Of a stretch of 64,000 nt of DNA, positions 53,905-63,397 are shown piece by piece. The position numbers were made by a program, and so were the translations under genes. Origin of the DNA: Arcobacter sp. LA11. Its GTDB lineage: Bacteria; Campylobacterota; Campylobacteria; Campylobacterales; Arcobacteraceae. Below the pieces are notes generated by a model, which was not told the origin of the DNA, made no database searches, and saw only the letters and a list, made by a program, of their open reading frames with translations. Each line of letters starts with the position of its first letter. Position 1 is the stretch's first letter. Where the stretch lies: contig NZ_BDIR01000011.1 of NCBI RefSeq assembly GCF_001895145.1, positions 1 through 64,000 on the forward strand, read 5' to 3'.

Positions 53905-54789
53905 ATGGTTACATTTTCGGAAATTCTATTAAAATTACAACAATTTTGGGCACAGCAAGGATGTAATATTGTACAACCATATGATATTCCTGCTGGAGCT
54001 GGTACTTTTCACCCTGCTACTCTTTTAAGAAGTTTAGATTCTACTCCTTGGTCAACTGCGTATGTAGCACCGAGTAGAAGGCCAACTGATGGAAGATATG
54101 GAGAAAATCCAAATAGACTTGGAGCTTATTATCAGTTTCAAGCGCTAATCAAACCAAGTCCTGATAATATTCAAGATTTATACTTACAATCTTTAGAGTA
54201 TTTAGGCTTAGATATTTCTAAACATGATATTAGATTTGTAGAAGATAACTGGGAATCTCCAACTCTAGGAGCATGGGGTCTTGGTTGGGAAGTATGGCTT
54301 GATGGTATGGAAGTAACACAGTTTACTTACTTCCAACAAGTTGGAGGTCTTCCTTGTGATCCCGTTGCAGTTGAGATTACATATGGAACTGAAAGACTTG
54401 CTATGTATCTTCAAGGTGTTGATTCTGTATTTGATATTGTTTGGAATGAGAATGAGTATGGAAAAACTACATATGCAGATGTTCACAAAGAGAGTGAGTA
54501 TCAGTTCTCTACTTACAACTTTGAAGTAGCAGATGTTGACATGTTGTTTAGACATTTTGATGATGCTTTTAAAGAGTGTAAAGTTTGTTTAGAAAAAGGT
54601 TTACCTTTACCTGCATATGATCAATGTATGATTGCTTCTCATGCTTTTAATACGCTTGATGCAAGAAAAGCTATTTCTGTAACGGAAAGACAAAACTATA
54701 TTCTAAAGGTGCGAGAATTAGCCCAAGGTTGTGCTGTTTTATATAAAGAACAAGAACCTGAAAGATTAAAAAGAATAGGTAGAGCATAA
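53905..54789 (+). CDS. glyQ: Glycyl-tRNA synthetase alpha subunit
   Basis: 294 residues. [41 protein letters not shown] and the [35 protein letters not shown] core are invariant features of the alpha subunit of the (alpha-beta)2 enzyme. The beta subunit gene (glyS) is not in this window. It starts directly at the glutaredoxin stop. Confidence 0.97.
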   Translation: MVTFSEILLKLQQFWAQQGCNIVQPYDIPAGAGTFHPATLLRSLDSTPWSTAYVAPSRRPTDGRYGENPNRLGAYYQFQALIKPSPDNIQDLYLQSLEYLGLDISKHDIRFVEDNWESPTLGAWGLGWEVWLDGMEVTQFTYFQQVGGLPCDPVAVEITYGTERLAMYLQGVDSVFDIVWNENEYGKTTYADVHKESEYQFSTYNFEVADVDMLFRHFDDAFKECKVCLEKGLPLPAYDQCMIASHAFNTLDARKAISVTERQNYILKVRELAQGCAVLYKEQEPERLKRIGRA

Positions 54790-54793
54790 TCTT

Positions 54794-55549
54794 ATGAAAC
54801 TACAAGAAATTTATCAATTTTTAAATGAATTGTCACCTTTTGAACTGCAAGAAAAATGGGATAACTCAGGCTTAATAGTTGGAAGTTTCGAAGATGAAAT
54901 AGAAAAAGTTTATATTTCTATAGATTTAGATGAAGAAATTTTAGAAACAATTGATGAAAATTCTTTAGTAATAACTCATCATCCTTTAATTTTTTCGCCT
55001 TTAAAAAGAGTTAATTTTGATTCATATAGTACTAAACTACTTAGAACTTTGATTCAAAAAAATATTTCTCTTATTTCTATGCATACAAATATTGATACTA
55101 CACATTTAAACAAATATGTAGCACGAGAAATTCTTGATTTAGATGTTATTGATAGTGAAGGTTATATTTGTTACGCAAATGTAAACGATAGTTTTTCTTC
55201 CTTTGCTAATAAAATATCATCTAAATTAGGTTTAGAGTATTTAAAGTATGTTAAGTGTAGTGAAAAAGTAGAGAAAGTTGCGCTTGTAACTGGTGCTGGT
55301 ATGTCAATGATTGGTGATATTGATGCAGATTGTTTTATTACAGGTGATATAAAATATCATGATGCAATGGAAGCAAAAGCTAGAGGTATTTCATTAATTG
55401 ACATAAGACACTATGAAAGTGAAAAGCACTTTAGCCCCTTATTAGAGGGACTATTAAGTGAATATTTGAAAAAAAATAAATTAAAAGCTATAATAACAGC
55501 TTCAAAAAATCCATTTAAGTTTTGTACCCAAGGAGAAACGGTTGAATAA
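54794..55549 (+). CDS. NIF3-family (GTP cyclohydrolase I type 2-like) protein
   Basis: 251 residues. The metal ligands in VITHHPLIFSPLKR, the MHTNIDT segment and the GEMKYHDA-like ITGDIKYHDAMEAKARGISLIDIRHYESE match the NIF3/YbgI family. The family's exact function is unclear. It overlaps the zinc-ribbon gene by 8 bp. Confidence 0.9.
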   Translation: MKLQEIYQFLNELSPFELQEKWDNSGLIVGSFEDEIEKVYISIDLDEEILETIDENSLVITHHPLIFSPLKRVNFDSYSTKLLRTLIQKNISLISMHTNIDTTHLNKYVAREILDLDVIDSEGYICYANVNDSFSSFANKISSKLGLEYLKYVKCSEKVEKVALVTGAGMSMIGDIDADCFITGDIKYHDAMEAKARGISLIDIRHYESEKHFSPLLEGLLSEYLKKNKLKAIITASKNPFKFCTQGETVE

Positions 55550-56261
55550 ATATTTACAAGATTTAGTAAAATTATCAAAATTCGATAGTGCTATTAGTAT
55601 GTTTGAACCAAAGATTGAGAATGAAAAAGCAAAATTATCTACATTTGTAGAGATTGCAGAAACAATTAAATCTCAAATCAATGAAACATATGCACAAATT
55701 GATGATGTAAAATCAAAAAGAACAAAGAATAATATCCATTTAGCAGAATTAAAAACTAAATTAGAAGATATTTCAAAAAAGAACAATGAAGTTCAAAATG
55801 AAAAAGAGTTAAAAGCTCTACAACTTGAAGAAGAAATTGCTAAAGAGCAGATTTCATTTGCAAATGAAGAGATTATAAGACTTGATGAAATTGCAGCTTC
55901 AAAAGAAGAAGAGTTAAAAGAGTTGCAAGGTAAATTATCTGAAGAAGAAGAGTCTATTAAAGAGATTCAAATTTCTGTAGATAATGCTATTGAAGAAATT
56001 AACAAAGAAAGAAATGTTGTTTCTCAATCAAGAGGTGAATTATTAGAAAAATTTGATAATAAAATTTTAACTTTTTACCAAAAAATTAGAAGATGGGCTA
56101 AAGACTCAGCGGTTGTTCCTGTAATTGACCAAGCGTGTTACGGATGTTACATGAAAATAAATGACAAAACTTATTCGGAAGTTATCAAATCAGAAGAGAT
56201 TATTAACTGTCCTCATTGTGGAAGAATTTTATATAAAGAAGTAGAAACTGAAGAGGCTTAA
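55542..56261 (+). CDS. Coiled-coil zinc-ribbon protein (C4-type, DUF164-like)
   Basis: 239 residues, TTG start after AAGGAG. The first 160 residues form a long coiled coil. The C-terminal ribbon has CYGCYMKINDKTY...NCPHCGRILY (four cysteines). In Helicobacter and Campylobacter such proteins sit in the same gene string; the Helicobacter relative is a flagellar/growth-linked protein, but a role here is not visible. Confidence 0.87.
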   Translation: MNKYLQDLVKLSKFDSAISMFEPKIENEKAKLSTFVEIAETIKSQINETYAQIDDVKSKRTKNNIHLAELKTKLEDISKKNNEVQNEKELKALQLEEEIAKEQISFANEEIIRLDEIAASKEEELKELQGKLSEEEESIKEIQISVDNAIEEINKERNVVSQSRGELLEKFDNKILTFYQKIRRWAKDSAVVPVIDQACYGCYMKINDKTYSEVIKSEEIINCPHCGRILYKEVETEEA

Positions 56262-56263
56262 TA

Positions 56264-57409
56264 TTGAGCCTTTTTAGTATCCTTTATTATATCTTTGCAA
56301 CGTTAATCTACATACTTGCAATACCCTATCTAATATTAAAATCCAAAAATCCAAAATATAAAGTAGCTATTCCTTCAAAGTTCTTTTTGTCAAATAATGA
56401 TAGTTTTGAAAAAGAAGGTATTTGGTTTCATTGCTGTTCAATGGGTGAAACAAAAGCTATAAAACCTTTAGTTGATGAATTTGAAGACATTAATATTTCG
56501 GTTATTACAAATACTGGGTATGATGAGGCAAAAAACCTGACAAGAAATGTAAGATATTTACCTTTTGAGATTTTTTTACCATTTTGGGTGAAGAAACAAA
56601 AAGCACTTGTAGTTATGGAAGCAGAACTTTGGTATATGCTTTTTTTATCTGCAAAAGTAAAAGGTGCAAAAACTTTTTTAATTAATGCAAGAATTTCTGA
56701 TAAATCATATGATTCATATAAGAGATTTTCATTTTTTTACAAAAGAGTTTTTAATAAAATTGATAAAGTTTTTGCACAAACAGATATTGATAAAAAACGA
56801 TTACTTGAGCTTGGAGCAAAAGATGTTGAAGTTATAGGAAATATAAAATTAGCACAACTTCCAAAAGTAACAAGAGAATTTGAAAAGCAAGATGAAATTT
56901 TAATAACAGCTGGAAGTACTCATAAAAATGAGGAAGAGCTAATATTAAAAGCATATGATAGGAAGTTTGGAAAACTAGTAATAGTTCCTAGACATCCTGA
57001 AAGATTTGAACAAGTTGACTTCTTTATAAATGATTTTATAAAAGATAAAAAACTAAGTTATCATAAGTTTTCACAAAAAGAAGATTTTTCTAGTGATATT
57101 GTACTAGTTGATAAATTAGGAGAATTGAATAATATTTATTCAATTTCTGATGTGGTTATACTTGGAGGAGCATTTGAAAATATTGGTGGACACAATCCAG
57201 TTGAGCCAGCATTTTTTAATTGCAAAATAATTAGTGGTGAAAATATATTTAATCAAAAGTCACTTTTTGAATGTGTGAATAATTACACTATAATAAAAAA
57301 TAATGAACTAAAAGAAACTTTAGAAAATATAGAAAAATTAGAAAAATCAACTCTTGTTCAAGAGGGTGATTTACAACCTATTTTAAAGGAATTACATGGG
57401 TTACGATAA
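56264..57409 (+). CDS. waaA: 3-deoxy-D-manno-octulosonic acid (Kdo) transferase
   Basis: 381 residues, TTG start. It adds Kdo to lipid A precursor at the inner membrane. An N-terminal hydrophobic anchor (LYYIFATLIYILAIPYLIL) precedes the donor/acceptor domains, with FHCCSMGETKAIKPL, GNIKLAQLPKV, ITAGSTHKNEEELILKAY, and LGGAFENIGGHNPVEPA as the conserved GT30 signatures. It overlaps the pseudouridine synthase gene by 14 bp. Confidence 0.93.
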   Translation: MSLFSILYYIFATLIYILAIPYLILKSKNPKYKVAIPSKFFLSNNDSFEKEGIWFHCCSMGETKAIKPLVDEFEDINISVITNTGYDEAKNLTRNVRYLPFEIFLPFWVKKQKALVVMEAELWYMLFLSAKVKGAKTFLINARISDKSYDSYKRFSFFYKRVFNKIDKVFAQTDIDKKRLLELGAKDVEVIGNIKLAQLPKVTREFEKQDEILITAGSTHKNEEELILKAYDRKFGKLVIVPRHPERFEQVDFFINDFIKDKKLSYHKFSQKEDFSSDIVLVDKLGELNNIYSISDVVILGGAFENIGGHNPVEPAFFNCKIISGENIFNQKSLFECVNNYTIIKNNELKETLENIEKLEKSTLVQEGDLQPILKELHGLR

Positions 57410-58145
57410 AGCATATAAAGTATTAGCAAAGCAAGAGGGTATCTCAAACTCAAAAGCAAAAGAATTGATTGATAAAGGACTTGTAAGAGCTGCAGGTAAG
57501 AAAGTAATGATTGCACGTGGAGAAATTGATGAAGATACAGTTTTTTCTGTAAAAGAGATTGCTAGTATTAAAATGATATTTCAAGATGATAATATTCTTG
57601 CTGTTGATAAACCTGCTTTTTTAACAAGTGATGAAGTTGCAAGAAAATTTCCAGACTATATGATGCTAAATAGATTAGATAAAGAGACTAGTGGAGTAAT
57701 GCTTTTTGCTAAAAATGAAGAGTTTCAGAAAAAAGCAATTGGTGAATTTAAAGCTAATAGAGTTTATAAAGAGTATGTTGCTATTGTAGATGGAAAAGTT
57801 ATTGAAGAGATTGAAATTGATAAGCCAATATTAACTGCAAAGAATAGAGGAATTGCTAAATCAAAAATTGATGCAAAAAAAGGAAAACCTGCAAAATCTA
57901 CAGTTTATCCTATGCTAGTTGAGGGAAAGCATTCAAAAATTAAAATTGTTATTGATACTGGGCGAACTCATCAAATTAGAGTTCATTTAAACTCTGTAGG
58001 ACTTCCTATTATTGGTGATGCAATTTATGGAAAACCAGCAGCTAATATAAATAGAGTATTATTACATTCTAAAAAAACTCAAATATTTGATTATACTTTT
58101 GAAGCTAAAGAGCCTAGAGAGTTTAGAGTGTATGAATTTAATTAA
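57396..58145 (+). CDS. RluA-family pseudouridine synthase
   Basis: 249 residues. An N-terminal S4-like region (ISNSKAKELIDKGLVRAAGKKV) precedes the catalytic domain, with NRLDKETSGVMLFAKN (catalytic Asp) and GRTHQIRVHLNSVGLPIIGDAIYG. It isomerises uridine in RNA; the target site cannot be told from sequence. It overlaps waaA and is followed by a terminator. Confidence 0.92.
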   Translation: MGYDKAYKVLAKQEGISNSKAKELIDKGLVRAAGKKVMIARGEIDEDTVFSVKEIASIKMIFQDDNILAVDKPAFLTSDEVARKFPDYMMLNRLDKETSGVMLFAKNEEFQKKAIGEFKANRVYKEYVAIVDGKVIEEIEIDKPILTAKNRGIAKSKIDAKKGKPAKSTVYPMLVEGKHSKIKIVIDTGRTHQIRVHLNSVGLPIIGDAIYGKPAANINRVLLHSKKTQIFDYTFEAKEPREFRVYEFN

Positions 58146-58166
58146 TATTTAAGAATTAAAAAAAAT

Positions 58167-58192
58167 AAAAAGTCCTAAATATAGGACTTTTT
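58167..58192 (+). terminator. Intrinsic terminator after the pseudouridine synthase gene
   Basis: AAAAAGTCCTA (58167-58177) and TAGGACTTTTT (58182-58192) form a perfect 11-bp stem with a four-base loop and T-tract. Confidence 0.8.
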
Positions 58193-58294
58193 ATTGAGAC
58201 TAAAATTAAATTTTCCTTAAATTGATACTTGATTCAACTTCTTTAAAGAATTAAAACAGTAAAATCGCACAAATTTTAAGATTTGGAGATAGTT

Positions 58295-59650
58295 TTGTTT
58301 GATTCATTAACCGGTTCGATAAGAAATGCAGTAAATAAAATAAGGCATAAAGATGATGTTGCCTCATTAAAAAAAGCAATTACTGAACTAAAAAAATCAC
58401 TTTTAAAATCTGATGTTCATCATAAAACAACAAAAGACTTAGTTGCAGCTGTTGAGCTTGAAACTAAAAATAATGGTATTGGACAAGATTCATTTTTAAG
58501 AGCATTACAAATTGAATTAACTAAAATATTAACTACTGAGGGAAATCAAGGTTTTGTTTTCTCTTCAACTCCTCCAACAACGATTCTTATGACTGGACTT
58601 CAAGGTTCAGGTAAAACAACTACAACTGGTAAATTAGCTAATTATTTAAAAATTAGAAAGAAAAAAGTTTTAGTTGCAGCTGCGGATTTACAGAGACTTG
58701 CAGCAGTTGAACAATTAAAACAAATTGCAGAACAAATTGAAGTTGATATTTATTATGATGATAATGAAAAAGATCCTGTAAAAATAGCCAAAGCAGCACA
58801 AGAAAAAGCAAAAAAAGAGCTTTATGATGTTCTTTTAATTGATACAGCTGGTCGACTTGCAATTGATGATGAACTTATGGCTCAACTTGATGATGTTAAA
58901 AAATCTGTTAATCCTGATGAAATTTTTTATGTAGCAGATTCTTTAACAGGGCATGATGCAACTAGAACTGCTACTTCGTTTAAAGAAAAGATTGGTATTG
59001 ATGGTGTAATTTTATCTAAGTATGATGGTGATACTAAAGGTGGAGTGGCTATTTCAATTGCTCACCAAGTTGGTGTTCCTTTAAGATTTATTGGTATTGG
59101 TGAAAAAATGCCAGATCTTGAAGTATTTATTCCAGATAGAATAGTTTCTAGGCTTATGGGTGCTGGAGATATTGAAGGTCTTGCTGAAAAAACATCTGCT
59201 ATTATTGATGAAAAGAAAGCAAAGGAAGTTACTAAAAAGATTAAAAAAGGTGAGTTTAACTTTAATGACTTTTTAGATCAACTTTCTATGATGAGTAAAT
59301 TAGGTTCTATGAAATCTATTATTGGAATGATTCCTGGTCTTTCACAAATGGCTGGACCAATAAAAGATATGGATTTTGAAAATTCTGATGAGATTAAAAG
59401 AATTAAAGCATTAATTGGTTCTATGACTCCTAAAGAGAGAGAAACTCCAAGCTTAATGAACCCAAGTAGAAAGAAAAGAATTGCAAAAGGTTCAGGACTT
59501 TCTGAAATGCAAATCAATAAGATTTTAAAGCAATTTAAAAATGCATCTAAGATGGCTAAGAAGTTATCAAGTAAAGGTGGTATGAAAGGTTTGCAAAATA
59601 TGATGCAACAAATGCAAGGTCCAGGTGGACCAGCAGGATTACCTAAATAA
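58295..59650 (+). CDS. ffh: Signal recognition particle GTPase Ffh
   Basis: 451 residues from the TTG at 58295, which is preceded by GGAG at proper spacing and gives the typical MFDSLTGSI start. The longer frame from 58283 covers that ribosome site. GTPase motifs GLQGSGKTTTTGKLA, DTAGRL and SKYDGDTKGG are visible. The methionine-rich M domain (MMSKLGSMKSIIGMIPG...MQINKILKQFKNASKMAK...GLQNMMQQMQG) binds the SRP RNA and signal peptides. Confidence 0.97.
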   Translation: MFDSLTGSIRNAVNKIRHKDDVASLKKAITELKKSLLKSDVHHKTTKDLVAAVELETKNNGIGQDSFLRALQIELTKILTTEGNQGFVFSSTPPTTILMTGLQGSGKTTTTGKLANYLKIRKKKVLVAAADLQRLAAVEQLKQIAEQIEVDIYYDDNEKDPVKIAKAAQEKAKKELYDVLLIDTAGRLAIDDELMAQLDDVKKSVNPDEIFYVADSLTGHDATRTATSFKEKIGIDGVILSKYDGDTKGGVAISIAHQVGVPLRFIGIGEKMPDLEVFIPDRIVSRLMGAGDIEGLAEKTSAIIDEKKAKEVTKKIKKGEFNFNDFLDQLSMMSKLGSMKSIIGMIPGLSQMAGPIKDMDFENSDEIKRIKALIGSMTPKERETPSLMNPSRKKRIAKGSGLSEMQINKILKQFKNASKMAKKLSSKGGMKGLQNMMQQMQGPGGPAGLPK

Positions 59651-59665
59651 ACAAATAAAAAATCA

Positions 59666-59728
59666 ATAGTGTTGAATTGTAAACTTATTCTTTATTAAAA
59701 GAGTTTGGAGTTTAGAATTCAATACTAT
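59666..59728 (+). other. Long hairpin in the rpsP leader
   Basis: Positions 59668-59686 pair with 59708-59726 over 19 bases with three non-Watson-Crick positions, and two more A/T pairs extend it. It lies 30 bp before the rpsP start. It may regulate the rpsP operon or terminate ffh; no T-tract follows directly. Confidence 0.5.
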
Positions 59729-59757
59729 AAAAAACAAAAAAATTAAGGAAAGAACAA

Positions 59758-59988
59758 ATGACAGTAATTAGATTAACTAGAATGGGTAGAAACAAAAAAC
59801 CATTTTACAGAATCGTTGTAACAGACTCAAGAAAAAGAAGAGATTCAGGATGGATTGAATCAATTGGATACTTTAACCCAGTAGCGGAGCCAAAAGTATT
59901 AAAAATTGATGAAGAAAGATATAACTATTGGTTAAGCGTTGGTGCTAAACCATCTGAAAAAGTTAAAAAATTAGCAGCTCAAAAGTAA
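59758..59988 (+). CDS. rpsP: 30S ribosomal protein S16
   Basis: 76 residues, standard length. [41 protein letters not shown] is the S16 signature. AAGGAAAGAACAA precedes the ATG. First of rpsP-KH-rimM. Confidence 0.98.
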   Translation: MTVIRLTRMGRNKKPFYRIVVTDSRKRRDSGWIESIGYFNPVAEPKVLKIDEERYNYWLSVGAKPSEKVKKLAAQK

Positions 59989-60007
59989 TTTCTGATAGAA
60001 TACTAAC

Positions 60008-60247
60008 ATGATTACAAATTTTATAGAAAGTTATGCAAAATTAATTGTAAGTAAACCAGAAGAGGTAACTATTTCAACAAATAGTATTGATGAAACTTTT
60101 ACTGAAATAACAATAAAAGCAAATAGTGCAGATATTGGAAAACTTATTGGTAAAAATGGAAATATGATTAATGCTTTAAAAACTATGGCAAATGGTTGCA
60201 AAGCAAAAGATGGTGTATCTTATAAAATACAAGTTTTAGCAAACTAA
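60008..60247 (+). CDS. khpA: KH-domain RNA-binding protein
   Basis: 79 residues, single KH domain with the GKLIGKNGNMINALKTM loop (GxxG motif). It is homologous to KhpA/YlqC, found between rpsP and rimM in many bacteria. Likely RNA-binding. Confidence 0.92.
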   Translation: MITNFIESYAKLIVSKPEEVTISTNSIDETFTEITIKANSADIGKLIGKNGNMINALKTMANGCKAKDGVSYKIQVLAN

Positions 60248-60257
60248 TATTCATTAT

Positions 60258-60788
60258 ATGAAAAATAAAATTTATGTTGCAAAATTAGGAAAAGCAGTTG
60301 GTCTAAAAGGTCATTTAAGACTTATTATAGACTCTGATTTTCCTAATCAATTTAAAAAAAATGCAATATTTACTACAAATAAAAAACTTGAACTAAAAGT
60401 TCAAGAATACAACATGTCAAGAGAACTTATAAAGTTTGAAAACTATGATGATGTTGATATCGCAAAAAAACTAACAAATCAAGAATTATATGTTTCCCAA
60501 GAAGATACAAAAGAAAATTGTAAATTAGAGAAAGACCAGTTTTTTTGGTTTGATTTAATAGATTGTAAAATTGTAGAAAATGGTAAAACATTAGGTATAG
60601 TAAAAGATATTCATAGATACCCTTTAGATGATTATTTCGAAATTATTACTGATGAGGCTTTGATAAAAGAAGGCTTGCCTAAAATTTTTTTAGTACCTTA
60701 TGTTACACAGACATATATTAAAAATGTTGATATAGAAAATAAAACTATAGAAACAAAAAATTGTTTTGATATTTTAGAAAACTCATAA
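60258..60788 (+). CDS. rimM: Ribosome maturation factor RimM
   Basis: 176 residues. YVAKLGKAVGLKGHLRLI is the N-terminal RimM motif; the PRC-barrel region contains FFWFDLIDCKIVENGKTLGIVKDIHRYPLDDYFEI and FLVPYVTQTYIKNVDI. It assists 30S head maturation. Unlike in Campylobacter, no trmD or rplS follows; a gene on the other strand begins instead. Confidence 0.95.
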   Translation: MKNKIYVAKLGKAVGLKGHLRLIIDSDFPNQFKKNAIFTTNKKLELKVQEYNMSRELIKFENYDDVDIAKKLTNQELYVSQEDTKENCKLEKDQFFWFDLIDCKIVENGKTLGIVKDIHRYPLDDYFEIITDEALIKEGLPKIFLVPYVTQTYIKNVDIENKTIETKNCFDILENS

Positions 60789-60805
60789 GAGCTTCCTAAA
60801 ACTTT

Positions 60806-62002
60806 TTAGTATTTACATCTTTTTTGATATTCTTCATTTGTAAAGTCAATCAAATATGCTTCTTTAAATCCATTATTTAATAAATTATCAAATACTTTTT
60901 GTCTCTCTTTATTTGAGTCATATGGTCCAAAAAATATTTCTATACGGTTTTTATAATCTCTACATAACGATAAGTTTTTATCATATTTTTCTACTTCATC
61001 TAAAAATTCTTTATATAGATTTCCTTTAATTGTTGCAACATTAATAAACGAAAGAAAAGTATTAGTCATATTTTTTTCAACTACTTTTTCTTCTATTTCT
61101 ATTGGCTCTATTGATTCTTCTTTAACCATAGTATTTTCTTCAGGTTCTTCTTCTACTTCAGGCTCTTCATTTAATACTGGCTCAATAGTTTTAACCATAT
61201 TTCTTTGATCTTCTAATTCTTTTAATAGTTCAGCTCTTTTTTCTTCTAGTTTCATTGCTGCTTCTTCTTGAAGTTTTAAAAAGTTTTCTTGTTTTTCTTT
61301 TATTGCTTTTTGTTGATTTTCAAGAATTTGTTTTTCTTTTTCTATTTTTGCATATTGTGCAGCTAATCTTTCTTCTTCTTTTTTCTTTTTTTCTGCTAAT
61401 GCTTTTTCTTCAGCTTCTTTTTTTAATCTTTCTTCTTCTTTTATTCTCTTTTCTTCAGCTTCTAATTCATTTCTATTCATTATTTCATGTTTAGTAAGCA
61501 TAGTAAGTTTTTTATTTAATCTTTTTTTATTTAAATCTTTAGAATCAAACTCTATTTCTGGTTCAGCTTTTTTCATTTCAACTTTTTTCTCTGGCATTTT
61601 CTTTGGTTCTTCTGGATCAAAAAAGCCTAAGAAATATAAAGTTGTACCAACAAGTAATATTAATAAAAGAAAAGCCACAATTCCAATTAAAATTTTATAA
61701 ATTTTTGGTTGTTTTTTTTGTATTTTAGGAGGTTCTTCTGGCGTTTCTTCTGTTTCACTAGTATTTTCAGAATCAATTGAATTATTGTCTTCAGAATCAT
61801 TTTTTTTAGTTTTAAGATTATTATCATTAGATGTCAAATCCGAAGTATTTACTTCTTCTGTAACTGGTTCTAATACCGGCTCAAGTACTTCTTCTAAATC
61901 TCCATCTAGAGATAACTCTTCAAGAGCTTCTTCTGGACTAATATCATTAGAAGTTTCAAGTCCAACTTCTTTTATAATCTCTTCATCTGTTTTTTCTGCC
62001 AT
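60806..62002 (-). CDS. Single-span, coiled-coil protein with SPOR-like C-terminus
   Basis: 398 residues. An acidic N-terminal tail of about 90 residues is followed by a membrane helix (ILIGIVAFLLLILLVGTTLYFLGFF, about 106-130). Then comes a Lys/Glu coiled coil (about 160-270), an acidic stretch, and a C-terminal SPOR-like fold (NRIEIFFGPYDSNKERQKVFDNLLNNGFKEAYLIDF). Probably the C-terminus is periplasmic. It forms a likely operon with flgG and the 143-residue gene, suggesting a flagellar or envelope role, not established. Confidence 0.65.
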   Translation of the reverse strand: MAEKTDEEIIKEVGLETSNDISPEEALEELSLDGDLEEVLEPVLEPVTEEVNTSDLTSNDNNLKTKKNDSEDNNSIDSENTSETEETPEEPPKIQKKQPKIYKILIGIVAFLLLILLVGTTLYFLGFFDPEEPKKMPEKKVEMKKAEPEIEFDSKDLNKKRLNKKLTMLTKHEIMNRNELEAEEKRIKEEERLKKEAEEKALAEKKKKEEERLAAQYAKIEKEKQILENQQKAIKEKQENFLKLQEEAAMKLEEKRAELLKELEDQRNMVKTIEPVLNEEPEVEEEPEENTMVKEESIEPIEIEEKVVEKNMTNTFLSFINVATIKGNLYKEFLDEVEKYDKNLSLCRDYKNRIEIFFGPYDSNKERQKVFDNLLNNGFKEAYLIDFTNEEYQKRCKY

Positions 62003-62005
62003 ATT

Positions 62006-62437
62006 TTACTCTTTATTTAATTTTCTTTTTTCTCGTTGTCTTTCTAAAATCTTTTCTTTATTTTTTTCATAATAAGCTTTTCTATACTCTTTTAATGCAT
62101 CTTTCTTTTTTTCTCTATATGTTTTATCATATTCTAATCTTTTTTCTCGATTTTCTTGATAATAAGTTTGTTTTTTTTCTTTATACTCGCTCATCTTTTT
62201 TAGAATTTGTTCTTTTCTATCGTCAACATGTTCTTTTTGTTTTTTTGCAATTAATTTAATATTTTTTGTAAAGTTATCACTATCAAGTTCTTTTGAATAG
62301 TCTATTTCTTTATAATCTTTGTATTTAGTTTTAGAAGTTTTTTCTTTACTTTTTAAATAATAATCTCTTTTTTTCTTTTTGTGTTTTAAGAAATTTTCTT
62401 CTCTAAGCCTTTTTAATTCTTCTAAATCTGTAGACAT
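62006..62437 (-). CDS. Highly charged coiled-coil protein of unknown function
   Basis: 143 residues, very rich in Lys, Glu, Arg and Tyr. There are repeats of the KxKxxYYxxNREKRLEYxKxYREKKKD kind, so a long continuous helix is expected. No signal peptide or membrane span. It sits 3 bp upstream of the coiled-coil/SPOR-like gene and 17 bp after flgG. I do not recognise a family. Confidence 0.65.
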   Translation of the reverse strand: MSTDLEELKRLREENFLKHKKKKRDYYLKSKEKTSKTKYKDYKEIDYSKELDSDNFTKNIKLIAKKQKEHVDDRKEQILKKMSEYKEKKQTYYQENREKRLEYDKTYREKKKDALKEYRKAYYEKNKEKILERQREKRKLNKE

Positions 62438-62454
62438 AAATTACTTTATCTTAC

Positions 62455-63243
62455 CTATCTTTTTAATCTGTTAACAGTATCTAACATACTATCAGTTGTT
62501 GTAATTGCTTTAGAATTAGCTTCATATGCACGTTGTGCAGTAATTAAATCAACCATTTCATTTACAAGTTTTACATTTGAAAGTTCTATCATTCCTTGTC
62601 TCATACTTCCAAACTGGTCTTCTGTTGGGTTACCCGTAATTGGGTCACCAGAAGCTTCACTTACCATGAATAGTGATTCTCCTTGAGGACTAAGTCCAGC
62701 AGGATTAATAAAGTCAGCAATTGTAATTTGACCCAAGTTTGTTACATCTCCAGTTGTTGGGTCTTCTGCTGTAACTGTACCATCACTTGCTATAGTTAAA
62801 TTAATTAAATTATCTGGAACTGTAATTTGTGGGTTTAGTGCATATCCATTACCATTTACAATATTTCCTTCTGAATCTAATTTAAAGGCACCATTTCTTG
62901 TATAGGCAGTTTCCCCATCCGGAGTTGTAATTTGAAAGAATCCATTTCCTTCAATGGCTAAATCAAGGGTATTACTTGTTAGTTTTAAGTCCCCTTGTAA
63001 GAAGTTTTTTTGGATACCAGATACCCTTACTCCTAGCCCTACGTCTATTCCAGTAGGATTTGTAGTAGTCTCAGAAGTCTGTCCTGCTGTGTAGTTTAAT
63101 GTTTCATACATTAAATCTTGAAATTCTGCTCTATCTTGTTTAAACCCCATTGTATTTACGTTTGCAATGTTATTAGATGTTACATCAATTTGATGTTGCA
63201 TAGAGTTCATTCCTGTTGCAGCTGTATAAAGACCTCTTATCAT
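62455..63243 (-). CDS. flgG: Flagellar basal-body rod protein FlgG
   Basis: 262 residues, standard length. It begins MIRGLYTAATGMNSMQHQIDVTSNNIANVNTMGFKQ and ends with VNEMVDLITAQRAYEANSKAITTTDSMLDTVNRLKR, the conserved FlgG termini. It forms the distal rod. Divergent from cheY. Confidence 0.96.
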   Translation of the reverse strand: MIRGLYTAATGMNSMQHQIDVTSNNIANVNTMGFKQDRAEFQDLMYETLNYTAGQTSETTTNPTGIDVGLGVRVSGIQKNFLQGDLKLTSNTLDLAIEGNGFFQITTPDGETAYTRNGAFKLDSEGNIVNGNGYALNPQITVPDNLINLTIASDGTVTAEDPTTGDVTNLGQITIADFINPAGLSPQGESLFMVSEASGDPITGNPTEDQFGSMRQGMIELSNVKLVNEMVDLITAQRAYEANSKAITTTDSMLDTVNRLKR

Positions 63244-63397
63244 GGTAATCCTTTATTTTTGTAATAATGTTAAATTATATTTAAAGATTTTTTAAAGTTA
63301 GATAAACTGTTCGATTATTTCAATATTAAGTATAAATTCAAATCAAATTATATATAATAAAAAGATTTTGAATATAGTTTTTAAAAAAGGTTTAAAT

